Part shown: positions 9,878-20,563 of the stretch, piece after piece | Layout of the letters: each line of letters opens with the position of its first letter | Position numbering within the stretch: position 1 is the first letter of the stretch | DNA from: Oopsacas minuta | Lineage: Eukaryota; Porifera; Hexactinellida; Lyssacinosida; Leucopsacidae | Assembly (NCBI GenBank): GCA_024704765.1 | Contig: JAKMXF010000100.1 | Coordinates: forward strand, 1-24,172 | DNA length: 24,172 nucleotides | Reading direction: 5' to 3' | Made by a program: the position numbers and the translations under genes | Notes under the pieces: generated by a model | Database searches by the model: none | The model's input: only the letters and a program-made list of their open reading frames with translations | What the model was told of the DNA's origin: nothing

Positions 9878-10102
9878 ATCATTTAACATATAAAAATTGG
9901 ACACATATCATGAGTTACATCTTGACGATATTTAATGAATAATGTTCCTCACAAGTCTAAAAAACATATGATGATATCATGTATAAGGCCCGTGAAGCAA
10001 ATTAAAAGTGGTCAGGTTGGAAAGTACACCATAGAGAACACAGGCCAAAGAAACGGTGGTCAGGTACTTGCCTGACCTGCCAGAGCGGTTCCACTGGCTA
10101 TT

Positions 10103-10327
10103 AGAATTTGTAAGAAATAAGGGAAAAAATACAAGAAAATTAGGAGGCCGCGGTGGATGATCCACCAAAATCGTGTAAAATGGCCATTTAGAGGGCCAAT
10201 ATCTGTAAAAATACGCTCAGCTAGCCTAGCGGCGTCGAACAAGAGATCACTCGATGGAGTTGGGACAACTTCCTGGGTAGATAATGAAAAACCCCCAACA
10301 TATTCGAGTGACCACTCGAACGACGTA
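10103..10327 (-). repeat. Dispersed repeat family A, copy 2, with unoccupied P1 target
   Basis: Inverted copy of the repeat that P1 interrupted. Read on the minus strand it runs from CGTTCGAGTGGTCACTCG through TATGTTGGGGG to TCTTGTTCGACGCCGC and GCGGCCTCCTAATTTTCTTG. The exact octamer TGTTGGGG (plus-strand 10293-10300) stands uninterrupted here, so this copy acts as a paralogous empty site. A 104-codon minus-strand open frame spans much of the copy but is not open in copy 1, so I do not call it a gene. Confidence 0.78.
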
Positions 10328-12307
10328 TAATATTCAGTGATCACGAATATTGACACTGAATTTAATGTCTTCAAAATGTGCCAAAAAGTGGCACCTGAAA
10401 GTGGAAAACAAAGTTGTTGTTATTTGTATTCGTACACATAGCAAGGAGTGATAAGTGAAAAATGGTCGTTGCACCATTTACCTCACGGTCAACCTTAGAT
10501 TGAATGGATCAGTAATTGAACAGTTACCCAATGTCCAACGAGTTTTGGTTCAAGGCTATAGAGCTGTGGTTAATATATACATATATTTCAAAGTTATGGA
10601 ATGATGTAAGAAATCCTAAAAAATTAATGTTCCCCTACATTACGAGCGAAAATCTCCAAACTTTAATGGCTATAGCATAGAAATTTTGAATATTGCTTCG
10701 TCATGAAACAGCCATATTGCTTGCTTGCAGGGAGCATTTTGCGGTAATTGCCATAGCAAAGAGTTATATGGAAATTGCTTCGCAAATCAAAATAAAAAGT
10801 AACTCCTAGATATAGGTATTAAAATCGAAAACTCTGGTAAGTAAAAATTCGAAAAAGTTTCATTGAAATTGAATTATTTTAATTTTTTAATTTTTAACAC
10901 AAAATCCTAGTTAGGTGTCAAAATTTGATGAAATAATTTCAGATTAAATATAGACAGTATTCTAGATTAAAAACTGGGAAAAATACGTGCGAACTGCGGT
11001 ATTATCCCCAGTTTTTGAAAATTGAATCTATCAATGTGGCCAGTTTTAGTATAAATATAAACAAAAATAAAACAAATTCTAACATAATCAAATACATCTC
11101 GACAATTTCTAGGGAAATTTAAGAAAAAATGTCCTAATTAGAGGGTTTTCATCGTGCAGGGGCCAATTTAATTTTAATTTTCTATAGAAAATCTTAACAG
11201 AGAATTCGTCTAGCAGTTCCCATTTACCGAATACGGCGAAGAAAATGTGTGATTTGACGAAGTAAAAAATGTGCTAAAATCTCGTTTTGGGTGCGTGAAT
11301 TGGTTAAAATGAAGTGGTAAAATTTTAGCGTTCCCTGTAACTACAAGCGTAAATCTCCGAAACTAATCGGTTAAACTCATTATTTCCAGTTTAGCTATTG
11401 ACTATAAAATGAATTGGCAAAAATCAACTTATATTTTTGAATGAGTTGATGAGATATATTTGAATGAGTTGGAAGACAAAAATAGAGCCACATGCTAATC
11501 AGTTTCAAGTAGCCTGGTCGCGATGGGACACTATTAAGTGGAATCAGCTGTTCAATTTGAAAAATTTCTGATTCGTTTAAAGTTACATGCAGATCAAGCA
11601 AAAAGGTTTTTACATCATGAAACGTATGGTTGTTTTCTTAAACAGTAAGTTTCCAACCTTCCAATTATGTAGCTATCGAACAATCCAATTGTATAATTAC
11701 TAACTTGTCATGCATATTAAATAAACAATAATATATCATTATGTTGTCCTTGAACTAATATGCTGTAAATATAGTATTCAGAAAGAGATAAACCGAACCA
11801 TTGATCATATGAATAATCCTACATACAACAAATATATCTCATTGGATGTATCTATAGGGGTTCAAGGGAAGCTTGTGAACCCCTAGGATCTGCACCTATG
11901 CTAAGCAGAATTGATTGGAAATGGCCGATTGATACTGAATATGGTACACAAGACATTATTTATGATGTGAATAACTGCAGGTGACAGTTAGGTGATTGAG
12001 AGGTAGGTTATACACCGATGCAAACAAAGAAGAGTACGTTGACTAAATGATCAACAAATGTGCAGGATGAAATCAAATTCACCAAATGAAAGGGAACTTT
12101 ACCAACTGCTGGAAAATAGTAGGGGGTTATCCCACAACCCCCGCGGAACGTCCGGAGATGAGTTTATAATTAGTGAAAATGTTTTCATCAAAACGTTTGG
12201 GATTTATGGGCACCTTTGATTTAATTTGATGCCTTCTAGCTTATAAGTTATAACACACCTGCATTAAAGTAAATTGGAAAATAACAATTGTATAGTGTAA
12301 AGCTAAC
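10328..12307. other. Non-coding stretch, probably intron downstream of the G-alpha exon
   Basis: No gene was recognised. Minor structures are: hairpin GTGCCA/TGGCAC (10378-10394); imperfect hairpin around AAAAACTGGG/CCCAGTTTTT (10969-11018); a direct repeat of the ACRAGCGWAAATCTCC type (about 10640 and 11343); a near-exact tandem duplication containing TTTGAATGAGTTG (11429-11474); and perfect stems TAGGGGTTCA/TGAACCCCTA (11855-11885) and GGGGGTT/AACCCCC (12122-12142). The minus-strand exon ending at 12308 implies this is its 3' intron. I could not find the next exon (the one carrying DVGGQR). Confidence 0.45.
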
Positions 12308-12436
12308 CTGTAAATGATTCGATTGACCGCAAAAGATGTCTCTATGATACCTGTGGTCATCACCCTTGCTCTAAGTACATCATCTTGATCAGGGAGGTAA
12401 TTTGGAGATAGGATTCTATCCATGTTGGCAAAGAAA
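12308..12436 (-). CDS. Internal exon of a heterotrimeric G protein alpha subunit
   Basis: On the minus strand the exon encodes [19 protein letters not shown], then [16 protein letters not shown] and AVNRIIYR. This is the linker-to-switch I region of G-alpha proteins (family pattern LDRI..PNYIPTQQDVLRTRV.TTGI.ET.F). It includes the switch I Arg (second Arg of RARV) and the Thr of TTGI that coordinates Mg2+. G-alpha is the GTP-hydrolysing membrane-associated transducer of seven-helix receptors. Splice sites fit: acceptor AATTTAG before 12436 and donor CAG/GTTAGC after 12308. The exon is 129 bp, the length I recall for the homologous GNAI/GNAO exon, and it splits a Tyr (probable) codon at its start and an Arg codon at its end. 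The MTTGIIET motif points to an i/o-like rather than s, q or 12/13 class, though divergent. No stop or frameshift is present. The other exons are not visible in this window. Confidence 0.9.
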
Positions 12437-12438
12437 CT

Positions 12439-12466
12439 AAATTATATAATTATATAATTATATAAT
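12439..12466. repeat. AT-rich short tandem repeat (AATTATAT)n
   Basis: About three and a half copies of an 8-bp AATTATAT unit lie directly against the exon acceptor. They replace a normal pyrimidine tract on the minus strand with an AT-rich one. Confidence 0.85.
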
Positions 12467-13909
12467 ACTACAGAACAACCGTTTTACCAAAGGTTTCCCA
12501 GAGCTCTTTAGTTTACGGAAATTCTAAAAAAACAATTGCGAATTCAGAAATGATACAACTTAGATTGTAAATATTTACATGGTAAGTTAAGGCATTCCCC
12601 AGTTTAGTGATAAAGTATCGATTAATCAATTGAACAATGATTTGGTTTCATTTGTTACTAGAAATTAAGCGAGATACATGGGTATTAGATAAGGTTTGTC
12701 GTTCGATATGTTCTGAGTAATCCACTAACTCCGAATTAGGCCACAAGTTAATTTCCCCAGTTTAACATTATAGATAATATTTCAAGAAGATACATAGCAT
12801 TTTCTGCATTCGATGACGCTTTAACTCGGGAGACATTCTAGCCCGTCACACACAGCTGATTCTCACTCCACATCGCTTGAAAAGATATTCTCTCAAGTTT
12901 TTAATTAGGTTTTGGGAATAGATATAAGTCAAGGAGGATAAGTCTAGAGAATATAGCAATGTGATAGGGTGGACGCACCATCCTTGAAAATACTACATAA
13001 TCAGTGTAGAATGAAGGGCAGGGGCATTATCATTGTGTATTTCATAACCTTGAGCTCAGACTGAGGTATTGATTGAGGTATCCAGTGTTATCTATTGTAG
13101 AGCCTTCAAATCTACCAATTGGACGAGCCTATTCTCTAACTGGTAATTGGTCTGGTTGAAATAATTACTACAAAGAAATACCAAGATGCATATTCTCCAG
13201 AAAGCGGATCCTGATGGTGTATCCATGTTTAACCCTCAGTAAACATGTCATAAACTACATACCATCATTTGAATTGTTTCCATCAAGCATAAAATGACAA
13301 AACCTGACACCTCCCTCATTCGGGGCTTGAGCAAATTTTTGTGGTATCCACCGACAACATAGCTCCTTCAACAAAATGTATTAGTGAATGATGGTTCAAT
13401 CACTGTCACCTTTGCTTCTATGCATTTAATAAGTTATTTTTTATTATTTATGAGGACATATCAGAGTTATTCTCCAGTGGTACTTATGTGATGGGGGAAC
13501 CAGGCCTCGGATTCTCTTCCGATAACTACCCTTCCGTTTTAAACTCTCGATAATGTATCATTCGTAAACACAATATCATCTCCTAAACTCGAAGTGTCTG
13601 GTTGTTGACATCTCAAGTCTGAAGCTATTATAGACTATTGTTCGTATTTCGCCATTATTGAGAGTTACCATAGTTAAATGGAAAAATGTTAAATCAAGTA
13701 GATTTAACTTGGGCTAAATTGAAGTCTATTGCAATCTTAGAACATATAAATGACCAAACTGTGCAATACGAGTGCTGCTGCTTGAAAGGTTCAAGATAAT
13801 TAGAAAAGAGTTTCAAATTTGAATTGGAGCGTTTCTTTGACATATTAATTAAATAAGCATCAGATGACGTAATTTTTATCGGAAAATATCTTCTAAATAT
13901 AGACTACGT
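12467..13909. other. Non-coding stretch between G-alpha exon and P2
   Basis: Probably intron upstream of the G-alpha exon. I looked on the minus strand for the preceding G-alpha exon and saw nothing convincing. No terminal repeat or transposase piece was recognised. Confidence 0.4.
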
Positions 13910-13972
13910 CATAGCATTCTATACACTAAGGCAATGGCGCGCTTAAAAATATTTGGGCCAGGGATTGGTTAG
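13910..13972 (+). repeat. P2 left terminal inverted repeat
   Basis: Starts CATAGCATTC and ends GGGATTGGTTAG. It matches the reverse complement of 17919-17979 with two single-base length differences and about four substitutions. Confidence 0.88.
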
Positions 13973-14205
13973 TGAATTAAAGAAGTGATTATGATATATA
14001 TTGATTTTTGTGAATATTTGATAATATAAACTAAGTTTATCACCCTTACCATTAGTTTAGAATAATTTTAAAGTATATTGAGGCAATTTAATGTATTTTC
14101 ACACTTTTTACAAGGGAAGGATGATTAAAATACATATAAATAATAATAATATAACAAGCAATAACAATGATGTAGAACATAGTTTTGTGTATTCATTGAG
14201 ATATA

Positions 14206-14336
14206 TAGTGGAACCTCCAGCAACGGGGGACTCTCTTAAAAGGGCGGCGTAGATAGGCTTCAATTACGTCAATTCTCAAGCATATGAACCTCTGAAAGTG
14301 GGAGCCCTAATCTCCCCACTCCGGGAGGTTCCACTG
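14206..14336. mobile_element. pogo/Tigger-type MITE, 131 bp, nested in P2
   Basis: Inverted ends are TAGTGGAACCTCC on the left and GGAGGTTCCACTG on the right, flanked by TA at 14204-14205 and 14337-14338. CAGTGGAACCTC is a typical pogo/Tigger terminus with TA duplication. The interior is non-coding and GC-richer than the host element. It sits in the 3' non-coding part of P2. Confidence 0.82.
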
Positions 14337-14485
14337 TAGTATTTCTTGAAATAGAAAGATTCTGTCCTCGTCTAGCTGTGATAACTGCGTGTCTTAACTA
14401 GATGGTGTTTCGCTCATCGTCTAGTTTTAGTAAAGCTGCAAACTTTAGCACTATTTAAGTTGAATATCTAGAAGATCAGGAAGAA

Positions 14486-17457
14486 TTAGGAAGCAAATTT
14501 GTAAAGTTTGGTATTATCGTTATTAAAATTCTTTACTTTCTTAGATAAAATGCAATTTGCTACTGTTGTGAATAATTTCTTAAGAATATCCCATTTTGAT
14601 GTCTTACATACACACCACCCCTGCAGATATCGCTGGAATTTCTTTCAATTTCAAGCAGCGTAATTTCAACTAGTTTCTACGACAGGGTCCCTCATAAAAT
14701 CGACGACTTAAAATAGGATGATTATCGATCTTACTAAATATTTCGCACATAGTTAGGACAGATTGATAGACACATTCTGATGGATAATTAAGGGAACCTC
14801 TATCAAGCAGATCAATTAATGATAATCCTGTATCGTTATTAATATGAATATCTTTTGGACTAGTCAAAAATTCATGGCAAACTGAATATTCGGAAAATTG
14901 TTTAAAATAAGAAAATATTGCATATCCGGCTACATAATTAAGGTATTCAATTTGAGAGTTATCAAAAATAGGAGATTTGATATCAAGCAACTCATCTGTA
15001 AAATTCTCTGTATAAATTTCTAAGTGTCTTCATCATTTTCATCTGCAAAAAATCTTAAATATTCTTTAATACATATTGTATGGGAACCAGTTTGTTCAAT
15101 ATACAGAAATTTAAGATGGTTAGATAACTGAAGTTTACGCTCACTCTCTAAAATTTGACAATAGGATATGTTATAATGAGAGCCAGACATCTGGCGATAA
15201 AGACCAAAGTGGTGATCTAATGGGTCGTTTTGTATTCGGGATGTCAGTAAATATTCATAACCACATTCTAGTGTTAATCTTGAATTAAGAGTGGAAGAGC
15301 CAGGCAAGTGTGTCTTAAACTGGTAATGTTTGAGGTGCAAGCTTTCCCCTAGTTAATGGAATAGCTCTCCAACAATCTAGCTATTTAACAATGTTTTCCA
15401 AAACAATAATCTTTCGTCGTTATGGCGAAGTGGGGCTAGATATGGATTATTGAACGAATGTCTTTCCTACCCAATTTACATTGAAAATGCTCCAGATGGT
15501 GTTTATCAAGTTGAGAAAATCAACCGTTTGATGGGTTTTACCAATGTTAGTATGATTAATAAAACTAGAAAGACCTGCAGCTGTAGATTCATGAAAAATT
15601 TCGAAGCTAATTCACATTTTGTATAATTGAGATGGCCAACATGATTTTGAAGTCAATTTGGGGGGTTCTCTTAATGACGGAAATTTATCAGCCTTAAACA
15701 GGCTCCGAAGATCGTCAAATGCTGCATAACATATTGCGGGGTAACTAGACTGCGTCATTGGAGTGGTATTCAAAATAATGTTGGCAGTAGGAAGAGAAAT
15801 TCTTAACTGAGTGGAAGATAGATGTACGGAATGTGTTAGAAAATCTATCGTACAGTTATCAAACTTGGGATATATAAATTTAGCCAATAATACGAATTGA
15901 CTTGATCTGGCGCACAATCTCAAAAAATAATATAAGATATCGCTTTGGATTCGAAGGATGTATAACCTTAGTGTGCAATGTTTTCCCGTCATCAGAAAAT
16001 AACTCATAAAGGCTAACATTTAAAGGGTAGTTGTCAGTATAAATTGCTTAGACGAAGAGACCACAAGTCTCGATATCATTTATAGCTTTGGTAACTATCG
16101 GATGTAAATAAGCAGCAGAGGAAGACCCCAAAGGTATGAGACGCACTATGGTTGAAAACATTCTCATTAAACTTGAAACCATCAACGAAAAGACAGTTGT
16201 TGCAGGATCGTTAGGATTATCAATAGATCCAAAAATTTTACCTCCTTTATATGATACATCACTATGTATATGTACTTCATCCATTTGAAGTATCACATGG
16301 CGTTCCCCGTCACTAAACTTAAAGGTTATTTCCTTAAGAATTCGAAAACAATCACCATCTATCCTCAGAGTGTTTTTATATGAAGCAAGTTTCGCTCTAG
16401 TGGGAATATTAAACAATTAGACGACTGTATATTTCTATAACAAGCTGGTGATAATCCGTGAATTTTAAGTGAAAACACTTGGGTTAATATATTACACCAT
16501 CGAATAGTTTTGAAATAATCGCATTTGCCAGTCGTCCTACAATAAAATGCAATAAAATTTTCATAGATTCAGTACAGGAGAAAACATTGTCAGTTATATC
16601 TAGAGCATGTGCTTCAACCAGGTTAATTGGGCTTTTTAACTGATTGATAGTTAACTTTATATGAGTGTCAATTGAAGTCCAGAGGTGGTTCGCTCACATG
16701 TGTTGGTGTGGTAAATTTATCTACTTCATTAAGTGAACTCTCATTTTGGCGGGTGTCAGTAATTGAAATAGTGGAAATAAAAATTGGACTGCTGTTAATA
16801 CCAAATGCTTTGATAAACAAATCATGGTTAATTGAAACTGAACGTTCGATGATAGGTCCGGAATCAGCAATGACAATTTTCAAAAAAATATACGTAAAGG
16901 ATTGTTCTCGAAAAAGTGAGAAATCCAATCGTTCTTGAGATCTATCAAATGAAACAAAGAAAGAAGTTCAGAAAATGAATCAACAAGAAACTTATCTATT
17001 GTTTCTTCGTTATCAGGTAAGCTCTGAGTGTAGGAAGCTTCCATCATTAACTGTTCCTTGTCATCTTTTGAAAGTCTCTTTGGTTTTGAATTCAAGTCAG
17101 ATAGGTAGGAAGGACAGTAGGGAAATACTGCATCATCTTTAGGGCCACTGTGTCACGGATGCCAGTGACAGTTCGTAGTCTATCAAAATATTGGTGTGTT
17201 ATCTCGATGTCATCTTCTCTGAAATGATCCATACATACCTAAATATACAAATGGAAATATATATACGGTAGGAATGTAAATTAATGATTCCAATAGAATA
17301 CCTTCATGTATTTGTTGCCTTCATAATCCTTCCTTGGTCAAGGAATGGCTCTGAACCATAGTTCGCGTAATCGCATGTCTTTGGGAAAATTGAAAATTGA
17401 GGTAGATTAATCTTCGCCTAAATAGTTAGATCTGCAGCCTGGGACAAGACAGGACAT
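14486..17457 (-). pseudogene. P2 transposase (THAP domain with intron, P-element transposase), decayed
   Basis: Minus strand, start ATG at 17457-17455. Exon 1 (17302-17457) encodes the first half of the THAP finger: MSCLVPGCRSNYLGED, a stop, then FPKDMRLRELWFRA and a second stop. A 63-bp intron (17239-17301, GTATTC..TTTAG, phase 0) precedes VCMDHFREDDIE, which supplies the remaining finger residues. A frame change leads to DDAVFPYCPSYLSDL. Later segments are IERSVSINHDLFIKAFG, LSPACYRNIQSSN, QMDEVHIHSDVSYKGGK (Asp 16279-16281), TDNYPLNV (Asp 16033-16035), SKSCWPS, QNDPLDHHFGLYR, NYVAGYAIFSYFK, LLDRGSLNYPSE and a final KLYKFAS with stop at 14486-14488. There is an in-frame stop at 16048-16050 and several frame changes. 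The DPL motif has Asp where P1 has Glu. It is less decayed than P1 but not functional. Confidence 0.9.
17239..17301 (-). other. Intron within the P2 THAP domain
   Basis: GT donor after AAG at 17302, AG acceptor before GTATGTATGGATCA. Length 63 bp, phase 0. Joining across it restores the THAP spacing ending in VCMDHF. The homologous position in P1 (IYFCLKH) is uninterrupted. Confidence 0.82.
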
Positions 17458-17918
17458 CTGAATAGTCAAAATAAGTTGTAGTTGAAAGTAGTAAGTAGAT
17501 GATGAAAGTGGTCATGAAAATAGAACGTTATGAGGTATTCGTAAAAATTTTGCAAAGATAAATTCTGGGTGGATAAAAAACATGATGAATTCCAAGCTGC
17601 TACTTAGTAGATTTGATGTTAGGACCTAGTACCTCTAAAATAAACATAATTTTAGCATTTACATCATGCTATACTTATCATCACTAGACGTAATGATTGA
17701 TAAACTTCTTTCACTATCATTATGGCGTCTATTCCATAAATATTAACGGAAAATTGGAATAGCGATAAAAACGTAAAAGTGAAATATCAGAGTATGATTC
17801 AAAGTATTCTAATAAGATTTACTAGAAGTTGATGATGGGGTTGAATTTATAAAATTATCATCAAATTTCAAATTTCCCAAGATAAAATTTAAAAAATCAA
17901 TATACAATATCTGATTAA

Positions 17919-17979
17919 CTAACCAATCCCTGATCCAAATATTCTAAGCGCACCATTGCCTAGTGTATAGAATGCTATG
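17919..17979 (-). repeat. P2 right terminal inverted repeat
   Basis: Reverse complement reads CATAGCATTCTATACACTAG onward, ending GGGATTGGTTAG. It is the partner of 13910-13972. Confidence 0.88.
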
Positions 17980-18144
17980 GCTGCGCGTATTATTAAATAT
18001 CAATAATACATTTTTACTCGGGTCAAAATGTACCAGGTTGACTTTATAGTAGAATATCTACAGTCACTAGTCCAGAATTTTCCGAAATACTTGATCTATG
18101 CTGGGGGGCTGGAGGCTCCCATTGTCATATTCTTAGACATGGGC
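17980..18144. other. Short unassigned spacer
   Basis: Non-coding DNA between the end of P2 and the orphan P1-type terminus, with nothing recognised. Confidence 0.4.
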
Positions 18145-18208
18145 GTGACCTTCGATAAATAAGGCCATACTACTAACAATCATTTCAAGGACCATGGATT
18201 ACTTTAAG
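18145..18208 (+). repeat. Orphan P1-family terminal sequence
   Basis: GTGACCTTCGATAAATAAGG then CC, and GGACCATGGATTA further in, align with the P1 left end (GTGACCTACGTTAAATAAGG, GGACCATGGATTA) with more divergence in between. No second inverted end or transposase was found downstream, so it is a relic of another P1-family insertion or a truncated non-autonomous copy. Confidence 0.62.
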
Positions 18209-20420
18209 TCCATTAAATCTGATAAGGCAATAATAATATTATTCACTATAATCCAAATTTTTGTATTTTAGCCTGAATAAATGTATTATTGTTAGTTAAC
18301 ACAAGCTATATTATCCGACGAGTCCCAGGTCGAAATGACTCCATCTGATTGGTTAAAACGGGAATATGATGTGAATTTGAGCCAGTGTTCAAGCTCTGTC
18401 AAATGTTCAATATTCTGTCGTCTACTCTAAAATTAACACAAATTGATCCAAGGATGTTTTCATACAAATATCATTACGATAATAAAGTCCTCGGGTTCCA
18501 GAGTTATAGTAGAGACCATGGATGACACATTTAGCTAATATACAGGTCACAGAAATGCAAACAAGGAAATTCAGATTATTGAAAATACAGGAAACTATCG
18601 TTATAACTAAGTACTTAGTACACCGGTTTCATTGTGCTATAAGCGAACTAAAACACATCACTTTCAAGCTATAGAAAGTCAAGAATCAATTCGATTGAAA
18701 AGTAAAAGGACGGAGGAGCAGAATCGCAATTATCTTCGAATGGCCATTTTTGGTTAGCTTTAGAGGAGAAAATGCATTATTCACCACTGGGTTATCAAAC
18801 CTAGGAATTCGATTAAAATAGTCAAATATATGACTTAAAATTTCATGTTATAACGTCATCGAGGATTTATTGAATTGTATTTTACTTCATCAGAGGTGTT
18901 TATATTGCAGCAAGGATATATGTATATAGCTATATAGTATTTCCATATAGGATATCAGCCGGGCGGTTAGATCAAAATCATTAGATATTATTGTTTGGTT
19001 TCCAGATAATTTATTATGACGTTATTATAATTTCATTAGATGCGTGTAATCTCAGAAATGGCAATTATTTTACAGTCAGAAAGTACTATTATGCCATTTG
19101 CTTAAGAAATTTAACCTTAAGTTAATATTCAACCAGAATTTGGTACAATATATTGTATAATGAATTCAAAACTGTCAATATCGGATTCGACTTATTTGTA
19201 TATTTAGTGAAGTCTATTTAATTCCTATTAACTTCCTTGATGAACACGATTAATACATAATTAGGCGACAATTTCAAAATTGCATACCGTAAATCCTTTC
19301 CGTGACAACGGTCAAACAAACAAACAAACAAACATCAATTGAGAATTAATTATATAGATAGGCCAGTAAATGTGCAAAATACTTTTGGCCAAAACTTGGT
19401 GTCCAATAGGAATCGCCTGTGCTGTATGTAGGCTAGCTAATTCAGTTGCTGTTAGGTCAACTTTTTATTGTTATTTTCGTAATCAGGATCAAATTTCCAG
19501 CAATTTGATATAAATATGAGCGGTGTTTGATAAGTTCGTGGCCTGATATAGAAACAGTTAAGCAGTAGCTCTAAAGTGTTTTATACTTGCAAACCTATTA
19601 TGCAGTCTAATCGTTGAATATTTCTTTGCGAAAGTTCTTATGTAAACAGGTCTGGGTTAGGATAAAGCATAGATAAATTTGGAGATCATGTAATGTCTCA
19701 CTATATTCAGGATTAATACCTTAGTATTTACGTACATTACTCTATGCCATGAAACTAATAAAGAATGCTTGACTAACAATTAATGCTCATGATATTTTAA
19801 TGTTGTTCATTCGTGGGTTGATAGTGATATTTATAACTAGATGTCCAAATTTATCCATCCTCTACAGTAACCAGTGACTCAAACGCTCGGATTTTCTCGC
19901 ACGTGTAGAAAAAAACCCCAAGACTTGGGATTATAATCTGAAGTTTATAGATGATTTGATTTCGTTCAAAGAATATTCTCTCAATCCTTGGACAAATTTC
20001 GATCGTTGCTGCCTCAAACTTCCTGTACATTAATTATATTATAGGTAGGTGACAAAGAACTACTCTCCATAACACTTTGTTAGAATAACTTGGGATTTTT
20101 GTATATAAAGTTGGGATTATTTTATGCTTTAGCTTGGGTCTTTTAGAAATTTAGGTTGGAAACACAGACCATAACTCAGACCAGTCTATACAAATATATA
20201 GTTAAAAACAAAAGTACTGAACGGTTTGACAGCACAATAGGTTTACAAGAACATAAAAAATGCATATTTCTATACACAAAGTATTTAAAACTAATGTATT
20301 AAGAGTATCTAAATCACGCCACGAACTAATCAATCAAACCTGGTCTTGACTATATTCGGAAGGATTTTTTCATTGCAACGTAAAATTGTTCAGGAATGTG
20401 ATAACATTCCATTCTCAAAT
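18209..20420. other. Long unassigned non-coding stretch
   Basis: No gene was recognised on either strand. Minor items are a degenerate hammerhead-like core at 18317-18338, small AT palindromes around 18910-18950, and the CAAA repeat at 19313. It could be intron of the G-alpha gene, but nothing proves it. Confidence 0.4.
19300..19332 (+). repeat. (CAAA)5 preceded by a small hairpin
   Basis: Five perfect CAAA units (19313-19332) follow the stem CCGT-GACA-ACGG (19300-19311). A hairpin plus simple repeat resembles the 3' tail of some non-LTR retrotransposons or SINEs, but no coding part is recognisable upstream. Confidence 0.6.
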
Positions 20421-20563
20421 GTTGTTCGAAATCAATCGGGTGATTCCCTTGTTCAACGCCGCTGGGCAAAATGAGTCTACTTATGCATATATCGACCCTT
20501 TAAATGATCATTGAACACAATTTTACTAGACAGACCTCTGTGGCCTTCAATTTCTTGATACTA
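20421..20563 (+). repeat. Dispersed repeat family A, copy 3
   Basis: TTGTTCGAAATCAATCGGG, CTTGTTCAACGCCGCTGGGC, CCCTTTAAATG and GGCCTTCAATTTCTTGAT align with family A copies 1 and 2. The match runs straight into family B at about 20560, suggesting A and B are parts of one larger element. Confidence 0.68.

Larger units (their letters stand above)
13910..17979 (-). mobile_element. P-like DNA transposon P2, complete but dead, 4070 bp
   Basis: Defined by inverted ends beginning CATAGCATTCTATACACTA (13910-13972 and 17919-17979), with inverted similarity fading further inward. It contains a minus-strand P-element-type transposase (14486-17457). The termini share nothing obvious with those of P1 (GTGACCTAC), so this is a separate family. 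The expected 8-bp target duplication is not clear: GACTACGT on the left and GCTGCGCG on the right do not match, because of decay or a slightly wrong boundary. A 131-bp Tigger-type MITE is nested at 14206-14336. Confidence 0.85.

Noticed and set aside
10060-10374. 104-codon minus-strand open frame
   Set aside because: It falls within dispersed repeat family A. The other copies do not keep the frame, and no known domain is seen.
10378-10394. GTGCCA/TGGCAC hairpin as a relative of the MITE internal hairpins
   Set aside because: Only the short core GTGGCAC is shared and no surrounding similarity was found, so relatedness is not supported.
11395-11601. 68-codon minus-strand open frame
   Set aside because: It contains a tandem DNA duplication (TTTGAATGAGTTG), has no recognisable motif and no splice context.
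16672-16938. 88-codon + strand open frame
   Set aside because: Antisense shadow of the P2 transposase segment with IERSVSINHDL.
13902-17987. Target duplication for P2
   Set aside because: GACTACGT and GCTGCGCG match at too few positions. Shifting by one base improves this to 5 of 8 but would require unequal ends, so no duplication is claimed.
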